Source of the DNA: Mesorhizobium neociceri
GTDB taxonomy: Bacteria; Pseudomonadota; Alphaproteobacteria; Rhizobiales; Rhizobiaceae
Length of the DNA: 64,000 nt
NCBI RefSeq assembly: GCF_013520985.1
Contig: NZ_JACDTY010000009.1
Span: 62,001-126,000, forward strand
Direction: 5' to 3'
Shown: positions 51,789-62,229 of the stretch, piece after piece
How positions within the stretch are numbered: the stretch's first letter is position 1
How the letters are laid out: every line of letters begins with the position of its first letter
Translations under genes and position numbers: made by a program
Notes under the pieces: model-generated
Told to the model about the DNA's origin: nothing
The model's database searches: none
Seen by the model: only the letters and a program-made list of their open reading frames with translations

Positions 51789-53105
51789 ATGAGACGCGTG
51801 ATTTTAATGGACATCCACCACATCTTTGCGGAGGTGGTGCTTTCGAAAATGCTGCGCCATTACAGACGGGTCGGCATGACCCGCTCGGGACTGGAAGGGT
51901 TTGGCCGCAGTTTGCGACGGACGGATGAGATTGTCGTCGAGGCTACGGGCAACGCAATGGCGGTGGTGCGGGTTCTGTCGCCCTATGTCGACCGGGTGAT
52001 CGTCGCCAACCCGATGCAGGTGAAGGCGATCGCCCATGCCAGGATCAAGACCGACAAGATCGATGCCGGGGTTCTGGCGCAGCTCCATGCCAGCGGCTTT
52101 CTGCCGGAGGTTTGGGTTCCCGATGAGCGGACTGAGCGGCTTCGCCGCCTCGTCGCGCGGCGCAACCAGGTCGTGCGGCATCGCACGCGCGTGAGGGACG
52201 AGGTGCATGGCATCCTGCAGGCGCACCTCGTGCCGAAGTGCCCGCATGCCGATCTGTTCAACCGTCGGGGTCGCGTCTGGCTCGAGCGGCAGGTGCTTCC
52301 CGACGACGAGCGGGCCGCTATCGCTCACCACATCCGCGAGATCGACCGCCTAGCCGAGGATCTGGCTCACCTCGATCGGGAGATCGCCCCAGTTGATGAC
52401 GTGCAAGTCCGGCGGCTTCAGACGATCACCGGCGTCAATGCCATCGTCGCGAGTGGTATCATCGCCGCCGTCGGCGACATCCGGCGGTTTCGCGAACCGC
52501 AGAAGCTGGTGAGCTACTTCGGCCTCAATCCTCGTGTGCGTCAATCCGGTCTTGGCTTGGCGCAGTATGGCCGGATCAGCAAACATGGGCGTTCCCATGC
52601 CCGCGCCATGGCCGCCTGGGCGGCGGCGAAGGCGCCCGGACCGCTCAGGGCCTTCTTACTGCGCATCCGCAACAAGCGCGGCCATCAGGTCGCAGCCGTG
52701 GCGCTCGCCCGCAAGCTCGCCGTGTTGATCTGGCATTTGCTGACAAAGGAGCAGGACTACTTCTGGGCTCGCCCGGCGCTGGTGGCGGCTTTGTCGTCGA
52801 AGTCGGGAAAGCGGCGCTGGTATTTGGCGATCAGCTTCGGATCGAAGGTCCCAGCCCGGTCGCGCGGGATCGACAGCGTCATCTTCGACGTGCCCGTCAG
52901 AACCGACTTCCTCGAATGGCCGTTGCGGCGATTGGCGCTGCCATCGGTGCGGTCGCCCTCGAGATGCTCGTCGAGTTCAGCGTTCAGAATTCGCTCTGAA
53001 AGCGCCTTCTTCAGGTCGTCGAGCAATCCGTCCTTGGCAAACACCTCATTCGGATCGCGGCCGGCAAGCAGTTGGTCCAGAAGTTCCTTCTCGATAGCCA
53101 TGTGA
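51789..53105 (+). CDS. IS110-family transposase with aberrant C-terminus
   Basis: A DEDD-type transposase/recombinase (about 438 codons) inserted in the IS256 gene. N-terminal RuvC-like parts: VGMTRSGLEGFGRSLRRTDE, IVVEATGNAMAVVRVLSPYV, KTDKIDAGVLAQLHASGFLP; C-terminal parts with the conserved serine region: LQTITGVNAIVASGIIAAVG, LVSYFGLNPRVRQSGLG, ISKHGRSHARAMAAWAA. After about residue 330 (FWARPALV) the frame is simply the antisense of the IS256 gene, so the native stop has been lost and about 108 foreign residues are added. The N-terminal DxD motif reads MDIHH, with no clear start signal. Activity is doubtful. Confidence 0.7.
   Translation: MRRVILMDIHHIFAEVVLSKMLRHYRRVGMTRSGLEGFGRSLRRTDEIVVEATGNAMAVVRVLSPYVDRVIVANPMQVKAIAHARIKTDKIDAGVLAQLHASGFLPEVWVPDERTERLRRLVARRNQVVRHRTRVRDEVHGILQAHLVPKCPHADLFNRRGRVWLERQVLPDDERAAIAHHIREIDRLAEDLAHLDREIAPVDDVQVRRLQTITGVNAIVASGIIAAVGDIRRFREPQKLVSYFGLNPRVRQSGLGLAQYGRISKHGRSHARAMAAWAAAKAPGPLRAFLLRIRNKRGHQVAAVALARKLAVLIWHLLTKEQDYFWARPALVAALSSKSGKRRWYLAISFGSKVPARSRGIDSVIFDVPVRTDFLEWPLRRLALPSVRSPSRCSSSSAFRIRSESAFFRSSSNPSLANTSFGSRPASSWSRSSFSIAM
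52760..53101 (-). pseudogene. IS256 transposase, N-terminal fragment
   Basis: About 110 residues of the conserved N-terminus: LLDQLLAGRDPNEVFAKDGL, LDDLKKALSERILNAELDEH, LEGDRTDGSANRRNGHSRKS, MTLSIPRDRAGTFDPKLIAK. The ATG at 53101 has AAGGAG upstream. The gene is broken by the IS110 insertion near 52780. Confidence 0.88.
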
Positions 53106-53257
53106 TGATTCTCTCCTTTCCATCATCATGGCCTTGCGCACAGAATTCCTGACAGTCCCGAAGCCCGGATAGCGACTCTTGAAATCGACATTCACCCGCA
53201 AACCCTTCTGCACCATTTTTTTAGTCAAATGAGCGACCCAGGTAGCTTGCTGCCTGC

Positions 53258-54160
53258 CTACATCACTGAAATCAGATGCTGGAGGTAGGTCACCATCTTG
53301 CCGGTCACCAACGAGTAGCCCGCCTGCCTGGTCAAAACAAATGTTTCGACCAGTGGCGAAGCCTCGACAAATTCTTTTATCACCAGGTTTGGTAGCTCAG
53401 CGTTGCGGACGCATGACGGATAAACCGTAACGCCGAGGCCTGCTGCCACCATACTGAAGATGGTAGCGCCATCCTGCGCCTCAAGGGCAATCCTCGGCAC
53501 GAACCCGGCAGTTGCACAGAATGCCTCCACCGTCGGAAGGTAAAGTTCCCAGCCCTCGCGATCACCCATAACGAACGGCTCTTCAGCAAGATCACTCAGT
53601 GAAACGCGTTCCTGTCCCGCGAGCCGGTGGTGTCGGCTGATCACAGCGACCAACGGCTCTTGCGTGAACGGCATTACTTCTACGTTGCCCTGAAAGCGGT
53701 GCCTTACGGCAAAGCCAACATCGATACGATTGGCGTTAAGATCGGTGGACTGTGCGTCTGATCGATGACGTTTTAAGCTGACTTTCACAAGCGGGTGAGT
53801 CCGCTTAAATTCAGCCAGGAGGGGTACCATAGGGCCGTGGATCGCAAAATCCATGTAGCCAACTCGCAGTTCGCCGGTGAGGCCGATCTCTGCCTCTTGC
53901 GTGAGCTGAACCGCCCTTTTCATTTGAGCGAGCGTATAGTGCGCTTCCGCTAGAAAGACTTTGCCGGCCAGGGTGACACGTGTTGATCGAGTCGTCCGGT
54001 CTAGAAGCTGCACACCGAGCTTGGCTTCCAGCATGCTGATTGTTCTGCTTAAGGCCGGCTGGGCAATGTTAAGCCGCTTCGCAGCACCCACGAAGCTTAG
54101 CTCCTCTGCAACAGCCACAAAGGCACGAAGCTCCCTCATTTCAAGGGACGGAGATGCCAT
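53258..54160 (-). CDS. LysR-family transcriptional regulator
   Basis: A 300-residue LTTR. The N-terminal winged HTH is canonical: MRELRAFVAVAEELSFVGAA, KRLNIAQPALSRTISMLEAK, LGVQLLDRTTRSTRVT; the C-terminal substrate-binding domain opens with GELRVGYMDFAIHGPMVPLL. It is transcribed divergently from the peptide-binding protein operon 200 bases away, so that operon is its probable target, with an effector likely to be a peptide or amino acid (inference). ATG at 54160 chosen; an internal ATG at 54139 (MREL) would remove seven residues. Confidence 0.88.
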   Translation of the reverse strand: MASPSLEMRELRAFVAVAEELSFVGAAKRLNIAQPALSRTISMLEAKLGVQLLDRTTRSTRVTLAGKVFLAEAHYTLAQMKRAVQLTQEAEIGLTGELRVGYMDFAIHGPMVPLLAEFKRTHPLVKVSLKRHRSDAQSTDLNANRIDVGFAVRHRFQGNVEVMPFTQEPLVAVISRHHRLAGQERVSLSDLAEEPFVMGDREGWELYLPTVEAFCATAGFVPRIALEAQDGATIFSMVAAGLGVTVYPSCVRNAELPNLVIKEFVEASPLVETFVLTRQAGYSLVTGKMVTYLQHLISVM

Positions 54161-54363
54161 CCAAGTGTTCCATACGACGCTATGTCTACTGCTGCTTTTA
54201 TCCCCCCATTCATAACAAAATCAATAATAATCGGTGCCAAAGTTGTATTGGGACGCCGGTAATTCGGAAGCTAGAGTTGCGACGTTGAGGTGCCGATCGC
54301 CCGGACGAGAGACCCACAAGGGAACCGCCGTTGACGGCCGCCAAAAGCCAATGGGAGCTAACG

Positions 54364-55929
54364 ATGGATTTTGAAGATACGAGCAACAAGCCGTTGCTCA
54401 AGCTTGATCGACGAGCTTTGCTCCGTGGATCCGTGGGTCTCGGCATAGCCGGAGCTGTAGGCCGCATTGTTCTGCCCACAACGGCATTTGCTCAAACACC
54501 ACGACGTGGTGGCAAATTTATCGCCGGGGTCAAGGGTGGATCGACGACCGATACGGTTGACCCTACGAATATGCCTTCCTCGGTCCCGCTGTTTGTCTCC
54601 TATCAGCTTGGCAACCGGCTGCTGGAGCGCACTATGGATGGAAAATTGGCCAGCGAGCTGGCTGAGACCTGGGAGCCGGGCGACAGCGGAAAAACCTGGA
54701 AATTTACCGTGAGAAAGGACGTCACCTTTCACAACGGTAAAGAATTTACGGCTAAAGACATGGTCTACTCGCTGAACCGTCACCGCGGTCCCGATACGAA
54801 ATCGGGCGCAGCAGCCCTGATGAAGGCGATCAAGGACATCAAGGTGGACGGCCCTCACCAATTGACGGTGACCCTGTCTGCCCCCGACGTCAACTTCCCG
54901 TACCTGATGACCAACGCTGCGCTTATCGCTCAACCCGAGGGAGAAGACCCGGCCAAGGGAATCGGGACTGGACCGTTTATCCTTGCCTCAGCACAACCGG
55001 GCGTCCGCTATAATTTCAAGCGTAATCCGAAGTATTTCAGGCCAGAGCAGCCATTCTTCGACGAGCTTGAGATCTTGGTTGTCAATGATGATATGGCTAG
55101 GATGTCCTCACTTCTAGCCGGGACAACCCACTTTGCCTCAGAGCTCACGCCGAATCTTGTCGAGCGGCTTAAGAATTCCCCATCAGTCGAGATCGACGTA
55201 GCGGATACGACCACGTTCAACTATTTCGTGATGCAGACGAACAAGGCACCATTCGACAATCCCGACTTGCGGCTAGCGCTCAAGTATGCGGTTGATCGGA
55301 ATTTGATCTTAAAAACTACGCAGGCAGGATACGGCTCTATCGGCAACGACAATCCCATCAATTCGATCTATCCTCTTTATTCCGAACTGCCCCAGCACAC
55401 TTACGATCCCGATAAAGCTAGCTTCTATTACAAGAAGTCTGGTCACAGCGGTGCGATCGATCTGTACACGTCCGAGTCCGTGTTCCCCGGCGCAGTCAAT
55501 GCCGCAGAAATCTTCCAGCAATCAGCGGCCAAAGCTGGCATTTCCATCAATCCAAAGCGTGTGCCGGCCGACGGTTATTGGAGCGACGTCTGGATGAAAA
55601 AGCCCTTCTGCGCCTCCTATTTCGGCAGCCTGGCCACGGAAGATCAGGCTTTTACCCAGCCATTCGCAAGCGACTCTCCATGGAACGACGGTAACTGGTA
55701 CCGGCCGGAATTTGACAAGCTTCTCGTCGAGGCCAGGTCAGAACTCGACGTCGAAAGGCGCAAGTCTCTGTACCATGATGCCGCAAAAATGGTTCAGGAG
55801 GACGCGGGCCACATAACCTTGATGTTCTCGCCATCCATCAATGGGCTAGCGAAAAACGTTCAGGGTTTCGTGGGCAATCACTTTCACGGCGAAGCGAAAA
55901 ACTTCGCGCGTTGCTGGTTCGAAGCCTGA
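54364..55929 (+). CDS. Peptide/opine-type ABC transporter substrate-binding protein (family 5)
   Basis: A 521-residue periplasmic binding protein of the DppA/OppA family. It has a Tat-type leader (RRALLRGSVGLGIAGAVG) and the family features RGGKFIAGVKGGSTTDTVDP, LAETWEPGDSGKTWKFTVRK plus DVTFHNGKEFTAKDMVYSLN, and IGTGPFIL. ATG at 54364 follows GGGAG. It is the first gene of a catabolic operon with a dipeptidase and two FAD oxidoreductases, but no permease or ATPase genes are encoded nearby, so it must borrow a transporter from elsewhere. A perfect hairpin follows the stop. Confidence 0.88.
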   Translation: MDFEDTSNKPLLKLDRRALLRGSVGLGIAGAVGRIVLPTTAFAQTPRRGGKFIAGVKGGSTTDTVDPTNMPSSVPLFVSYQLGNRLLERTMDGKLASELAETWEPGDSGKTWKFTVRKDVTFHNGKEFTAKDMVYSLNRHRGPDTKSGAAALMKAIKDIKVDGPHQLTVTLSAPDVNFPYLMTNAALIAQPEGEDPAKGIGTGPFILASAQPGVRYNFKRNPKYFRPEQPFFDELEILVVNDDMARMSSLLAGTTHFASELTPNLVERLKNSPSVEIDVADTTTFNYFVMQTNKAPFDNPDLRLALKYAVDRNLILKTTQAGYGSIGNDNPINSIYPLYSELPQHTYDPDKASFYYKKSGHSGAIDLYTSESVFPGAVNAAEIFQQSAAKAGISINPKRVPADGYWSDVWMKKPFCASYFGSLATEDQAFTQPFASDSPWNDGNWYRPEFDKLLVEARSELDVERRKSLYHDAAKMVQEDAGHITLMFSPSINGLAKNVQGFVGNHFHGEAKNFARCWFEA

Positions 55930-55951
55930 TAGGCGCATTGCGACGCTTCAC

Positions 55952-55979
55952 TGCGCGCTCGAAAGGTTTCGAGCGCGCA
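55952..55979 (+). terminator. Intercistronic hairpin after the binding-protein gene
   Basis: TGCGCGCTCGAAA and its exact complement are separated by two bases, giving a very stable hairpin 20 bases after the stop codon and 40 before the dipeptidase gene. No T run follows, so it more likely stabilises the upstream mRNA or attenuates than terminates fully, as is common after binding-protein genes. Confidence 0.7.
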
Positions 55980-56021
55980 AGCTTCCGCACATCCAACGTT
56001 TGAACAAATCGGGGTAAAAAC

Positions 56022-57044
56022 GTGGCTAGTACTTTGATTGGTGAACGGGAAACAGCTCAAGCGGCAAGAAAGGTCCTTAACGACTCGATTGTTTGGGATA
56101 CGCATGCCGGCGTCGCTTGTCGTCCCACTTTAGATCTGAGTTTTCTCTCACGCTGGCGCGACGGCGGGGCAACATTCATTGGTCTCAATGTGGGATGGGA
56201 CGCCCTGCCGTGGCAGGAATCGCTCCGCTGCGCGGCGCACTACCGTAGATGGCTCGAGCTTCATAGCGACGACTATGTGATCGTCGACCGGTTCGCTGAC
56301 GTTGAACGTGCCAAACGAGAAAGTAAGCTAGCAGTCGCGCTCGATCTGGAGGGCGCCAACGCTCTCGATCAAAACATCGAAATGATCGGCGCTTATCACC
56401 GTCTCGGCGTACGCCAAATGAACTTGGCTTATAATAAGAACAATGCGTTCGCCGGCGGGTGTACCGATGTGGATATACCTCTGACACGGCTTGGTCGCGA
56501 GGCTATTGCCGAGATGAATCGCGTTGGCATGCTGGTCGACTGTACCCACACCGGCTACCGCTCTTCGATGGATATCATGGAGATTTCCAAGACGCCTGTC
56601 ATTTTCACGCATTCCAACCCGCGGGCACTCTGGGATCACGAGCGGAATTTGCGCGACGACCAGATGAAGGCCTGCGCCCGGACCGGGGGGGTGGTGGGTA
56701 TTAACGGCGTCAGCAAATTCATGGCAGTTGACGAGGATTGTACGCCCGAAACGATCATCGACCACATCGACTATGTCGCGAACCTTGTAGGTATCGACCA
56801 CGTTGGCTTGGGTTTAGATGCCGTTTTGGACCCTGATGAGATGCCGAATTTGGTGAAGGAGTTTCCCAGTGTCTGGCCGGAGTCAGAAGCCGACCAATGG
56901 GGCTATTCTTCCTGGCGGTTCATCCTGCCGGAGCAGCTCCCTGACATTGCCGAGGGCCTGTTGCTTCGGCAATACAGTGACACCGACGTGAAGAAGATCA
57001 TGGGTCAAAACTTCGCAAGGGTAGCTGCCGCCGTATGGATTTAG
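56022..57044 (+). CDS. Membrane-dipeptidase family metallopeptidase (M19)
   Basis: A 340-residue renal-dipeptidase-like zinc enzyme that hydrolyses dipeptides, often with a D-residue at the C-terminal side. Metal-site motifs: WDTHAG in place of the usual DGHxD, the bridging acid in LAVALDLEGANAL, VDCTHTG, and FTHSNPRALWDHERNLRDDQ. The C-terminal DHVGLGLD and YSDTDVKKIMGQNFARV are family-typical. GTG start at 56022 behind GGGG. Its place after a peptide-binding protein and before a DadA-like oxidase suggests that it splits imported dipeptides to free D-amino acids (inference). Confidence 0.88.
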   Translation: MASTLIGERETAQAARKVLNDSIVWDTHAGVACRPTLDLSFLSRWRDGGATFIGLNVGWDALPWQESLRCAAHYRRWLELHSDDYVIVDRFADVERAKRESKLAVALDLEGANALDQNIEMIGAYHRLGVRQMNLAYNKNNAFAGGCTDVDIPLTRLGREAIAEMNRVGMLVDCTHTGYRSSMDIMEISKTPVIFTHSNPRALWDHERNLRDDQMKACARTGGVVGINGVSKFMAVDEDCTPETIIDHIDYVANLVGIDHVGLGLDAVLDPDEMPNLVKEFPSVWPESEADQWGYSSWRFILPEQLPDIAEGLLLRQYSDTDVKKIMGQNFARVAAAVWI

Positions 57045-57381
57045 CCTCCGCGCTTGCAAAACTCTGCAACGAACTCTCAATGCTCGGGGATGTCATCCTA
57101 GCCAAGGCTTTGTCCGGAACGGTTGAAGATTAAGCGCGCCGTAGCGCTTGGCGCTCCCGGTTGGTTTGTCTGCAATTTCGCGGCGCTCGGAGATCTTTCG
57201 GAGACGCTGACGTTCATCGCCTCTTGGGAAGGCAAGGGGCAGGATTTGGCATGGAATTTGGGACAGCTAAGCTTGCCAGGGCCAACAGCTGCCGACACAT
57301 GAAGGGCCGAAGCGCGCGGCTGCGCGCCATGGCTCGTCGGCCGATTCGAACAAACTCTCGAAACTGCTTTTGGGAAAGCGC
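57045..57381. other. Intergenic, no gene
   Basis: About 340 bases inside the catabolic gene row. Open frames show no family signature. It may hold a second promoter for the two oxidoreductase genes. Confidence 0.4.
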
Positions 57382-58617
57382 ATGAACCGGCGGTTCGATA
57401 CGGTTATTATCGGAGGCGGCATCGTTGGGGCGAGTGCCGCCTATTACCTGGCAAAGTCCGGGAAGTCCGTCGTCCTCGTCGAAAAGGGACGTATCAACGG
57501 TGAGCAGTCGAGCCGCGGCTGGGGCATCATCGGCACGCAAGGGCGAAATCCTCTGGAAATCCCATTGATGCTCGATTCGCTTGAAATTTGGCGCGGTCTG
57601 GAGGATGAGCTAGGGGATGGCGTGGGCTGGAACGAGAGGGGCCAGGTCTCGCTTTTCTCAAACGACTCCGGTCGCCGGCGATCCGAGGCCTTCATGGCCG
57701 TCGCCAGACAGTTTGGCCTGACAACGCAGTTGGTTGGGCCGAAAGAAGTCGTTGGTCTGCTCCCTCACACGAAGCCTCAAGGTTGCCTGGGCGCACTCTA
57801 CACGCCCACTGATGGAAGTGCTGATCAGCAACTCGCAGCCACCGCGTTTGCGCGAGCAGCCGCGGGCTATGGCGCCGTGATCTGGGAGAACACTGCCGCA
57901 CGCGCCATTGACGTCTGGGGAGAGGTTGTCTGCGGCGTCGATACAGAGCAGGGGCGTTTGGGATGTCAAAACATTGTCGTTGCTGCGGGATGTTGGACCA
58001 GCCTCTTATTGAAGCCACTTGGCATTTCACATCCAAGCCTCTGGATTCGGGGATCTGTTGGCCGGTCCACGGTCGTGTCGTGTTTTGTTAAACTTGCCGT
58101 CTCCTGCGATAAGTACGCCTACCTGCAAAGCCCCGACGGGCGCCTCAACCTTGCTGCGGTCCACGAGCCGATGCACGATCTGATGCTGCAAAGCCGGCCC
58201 GAGCTCCTAAGGCTGCACAAACTTAAGCAGAAGAAAATCAAGCTCGGGTTAGGCAGACCGATGGTTCGTAGTATCATGGGCGATTTCGACGGCTTTGTTA
58301 CTCACCGCAGTTTGGATCCGGCTCCTGATTTGAACGCTTTGAAGCGTGCGGCGGACGCCTTCCATACTGAGCATCCCGCCACTGACCCAATCCAATTCGA
58401 GCGATCCTGGGCTGGTTACATGGACTACACCCCCGACGAACTGCCGATTATCGAGGCGGTGGCTGAGCCTCGCGGGCTGTTTGTCGCTGCAGGACTGGGT
58501 AGCCAGGGCTTCGGCATCGCGCCAGCTGTCGGCCGGTCAATTTCCGACCTGATCATCAGAGGCGATACCGATCGCGACCTGTCACCGTTTCGATCACGGC
58601 GGTTCGGTCATGACTGA
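57382..58617 (+). CDS. FAD-dependent oxidoreductase (DAO family)
   Basis: A 411-residue flavoenzyme. FAD loop DTVIIGGGIVGASAAYYLAK at residues 6-25, followed by VVLVEKGRINGEQSSRGWGI; the late YTPDELPIIEAVAEPRGLFV and AAGLGSQGFGIAPAVG are the DAO C-terminal FAD contact. It resembles glycine/D-amino-acid or opine-oxidase B-type subunits; the substrate is not evident. ATG at 57382 is preferred over the TTG at 57370. It overlaps the next oxidoreductase gene by 8 bases, so the two may form a complex or act in sequence. Confidence 0.83.
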   Translation: MNRRFDTVIIGGGIVGASAAYYLAKSGKSVVLVEKGRINGEQSSRGWGIIGTQGRNPLEIPLMLDSLEIWRGLEDELGDGVGWNERGQVSLFSNDSGRRRSEAFMAVARQFGLTTQLVGPKEVVGLLPHTKPQGCLGALYTPTDGSADQQLAATAFARAAAGYGAVIWENTAARAIDVWGEVVCGVDTEQGRLGCQNIVVAAGCWTSLLLKPLGISHPSLWIRGSVGRSTVVSCFVKLAVSCDKYAYLQSPDGRLNLAAVHEPMHDLMLQSRPELLRLHKLKQKKIKLGLGRPMVRSIMGDFDGFVTHRSLDPAPDLNALKRAADAFHTEHPATDPIQFERSWAGYMDYTPDELPIIEAVAEPRGLFVAAGLGSQGFGIAPAVGRSISDLIIRGDTDRDLSPFRSRRFGHD

Positions 58618-59917
58618 AATGTCGAACCGCACGATTATAGTGGTCGGCGCAGGGGTTGTTGGCCTCTGTGTCGCCTACCATGCCATAAAACGCGGAGCTA
58701 AAGTCACAATCGTCGATCGCGATCCGGCTGGCGATAAAGCGTCTTATGGCAATGCTGGATGTATCGCTGTTAGCGAGGTCCTTCCGGCGTCTGTGCCCGG
58801 TTTGTGGAAAAAAGTGCCTCGGTGGATACTCGATCCCCTTGGCCCGTTGTCTTTGAGGATCACTCACATCCCGCGGCTGCTCCCATGGCTGTGGAACTTC
58901 GCGCAGGCTGGATCGTCGGCAGAGGTCGAGCGGATTTCGGGAGCGCTTGCAGCGCTGAACCATCGGGTCTACGCCGATCTTGTTCCTCTGTTAGCAGATA
59001 TTGGATTGAGCGGGGATCTCCATCGCAAGGGCGCGCTCACGGTTTACGAAAGCGAGAAAGGCTGGCATGCCGCCACGCCCGAGTGGGAAGCAAAGCAACG
59101 GCTTGGTATCGACGTCCGTCACTTGTCGGCCGACCAGGCCAGGGAATTGGAGCCGGCGCTAGGCCCACTGGTCAAGAGGGCGGTTTTGACACCGCAGTGG
59201 TCGCACATTTCCGACCCAAAGCGGGTGGTGGACAGTCTGCGCTCCTGGCTAACGGCCAACGGTGCGAGAGTTCTTGCGGCCCAAGTCTCTCGTATTGCTC
59301 CAAGTCCCAAGGGCGGCACGGTTACCCTGGCTGACAGCTCTGTTTTGAACGCATCCAAAATTGTCGTCGCCGCCGGCGCATGGTCGGCAGAACTTTCCCG
59401 CCAAGTTGGCGACATTGCCCTGCTCGAAAGCGAGCGCGGCTACAACACCACGATCGCTGCACCCCAGATCGCACTCCACCGGACCATGATCTTTGCAGAG
59501 CGCAACTTCGTGGCAGCGCCCCTTTCTATTGGTTTGCGCATCGGCGGTGCGGCCGAGTTCGGAGGATTGCTAGCCACCCCGAATTTCGCCCGCTCGAAAG
59601 GCTTGGTTGAGCTTGCAAAGGCTTATCTCCCGGGCCTTGATGGCGCCGGCGGCATCCTGTGGAGCGGCCACCGGCCGGCGACCCCGGACACCTTGCCAGT
59701 CATCAGTCGCTCCGCGACCCATGGTCACATTCTGTATGCGTTCGGGCATGGTCATCTGGGCCTCACACAAGGTCCAACCACCGGCAAGCTGATTGGCGAC
59801 CTGCTGTGCGGGCGTGACCCGCCAATCCCACTGGAACCCTATGCAATCGAGCGCTTCAGTGCCGCCGGGCGGACAACCAGCCGGAAAGCTTATGGTTTCC
59901 CATCCATAGGAATATGA
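58610..59917 (+). CDS. D-amino-acid dehydrogenase-like FAD enzyme (DadA type)
   Basis: A 435-residue DAO-family enzyme of the DadA group: TIIVVGAGVVGLCVAYHAIK, then YGNAGCIAVSEVLPASVPGL, the region KVPRWILDPLGPLSLRITHI typical of DadA, and HGHILYAFGHGHLGLTQGPT plus TGKLIGDLL at the C-terminus. DadA enzymes oxidise D-amino acids and pass electrons to quinones at the inner membrane. The start overlaps the preceding gene. With the dipeptidase and binding protein it completes a plausible route for D-amino-acid-containing dipeptides or related compounds. Confidence 0.85.
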   Translation: MTEMSNRTIIVVGAGVVGLCVAYHAIKRGAKVTIVDRDPAGDKASYGNAGCIAVSEVLPASVPGLWKKVPRWILDPLGPLSLRITHIPRLLPWLWNFAQAGSSAEVERISGALAALNHRVYADLVPLLADIGLSGDLHRKGALTVYESEKGWHAATPEWEAKQRLGIDVRHLSADQARELEPALGPLVKRAVLTPQWSHISDPKRVVDSLRSWLTANGARVLAAQVSRIAPSPKGGTVTLADSSVLNASKIVVAAGAWSAELSRQVGDIALLESERGYNTTIAAPQIALHRTMIFAERNFVAAPLSIGLRIGGAAEFGGLLATPNFARSKGLVELAKAYLPGLDGAGGILWSGHRPATPDTLPVISRSATHGHILYAFGHGHLGLTQGPTTGKLIGDLLCGRDPPIPLEPYAIERFSAAGRTTSRKAYGFPSIGI

Positions 59918-59971
59918 GCGGTTCTCACCCGCTTCACAAACGAGCAGCTCCAGTGGCCCTTCGCCCGGGCG

Positions 59972-59988
59972 GCGGCCCGGAGGGCCGC
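59972..59988 (+). terminator. Possible hairpin terminator after the DadA-like gene
   Basis: GCGGCCC-GGA-GGGCCGC forms a 7-bp GC-rich stem, 55 bases after the stop. No T tract follows, so Rho-independent function is uncertain. Confidence 0.4.
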
Positions 59989-60179
59989 ACAGTTCTGCGA
60001 GCAGCTTAGCGCTGTCACAGCGGCGACGCTTTCGAGCCAGGTCTGCGAATGCCGCGATGCTTTTCGCGTGTTTGGGACGATTGGAAGCGGCGATCATCAA
60101 TCGGAAGCAAGCGTTTGGTGTGCCGAATCCCTCTTCACGGCTTGACACACCGGAGCCGGCCAGTTCAACCTGAGGCATT

Positions 60180-60277
60180 CACCAGGGGAGTCCCGGCAAG
60201 GGGCTGAGATACTGCTGGCTTCGCGGCGCAGTGACCCGTTGAACCTGATCCAGTTCATCCTGGCGTAGGGACGGTGC
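60180..60277 (+). ncRNA. TPP riboswitch (THI element)
   Basis: The conserved THI core is present: the AGGGGAGTCCCGGCAAGGGG start with CTGAGAT, a variable stem, GTGACCCGTTGAACCTGATC, then CAGTTCATCCTGGCGTAGGG and ACGGTG. It lies about 115 bases upstream of thiC and should shut down the thi operon when thiamine pyrophosphate is plentiful, probably by hiding the ribosome site. Confidence 0.95.
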
Positions 60278-60393
60278 AAGCGCTTTGCGGGAGTTTACGC
60301 CCGAGGTCCTGTTTCGGCAGGTTGACAGAAGCGTCTTTTCATCCTTCCGGCACAGAACTGGGTCTCCAATGCAACGAGCAACGGAGCCTCACG

Positions 60394-62225
<1,832 letters not shown>

Positions 62226-62229
<4 letters not shown>

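Larger units (their letters stand above)
51300..53160 (-). mobile_element. IS256-family element interrupted by an IS110-family element
   Basis: Bounded by imperfect 31-bp terminal inverted repeats at 51300-51330 and 53130-53160, sharing TCAGGAATTCTGTGCGC with three mismatches over the rest. Inside, the two ends of one IS256-type transposase gene (minus strand) flank an IS110-type gene on the plus strand. About 220 residues of the IS256 transposase are missing, so a deletion accompanied or followed the insertion. No flanking direct repeat is evident. Confidence 0.8.

Noticed and set aside
54225..54260. TTGGCACCG on the minus strand near the LysR gene as a sigma-54 promoter
   Set aside because: The -24 half is good but there is no TTGC at the -12 distance, so it does not meet the pattern.
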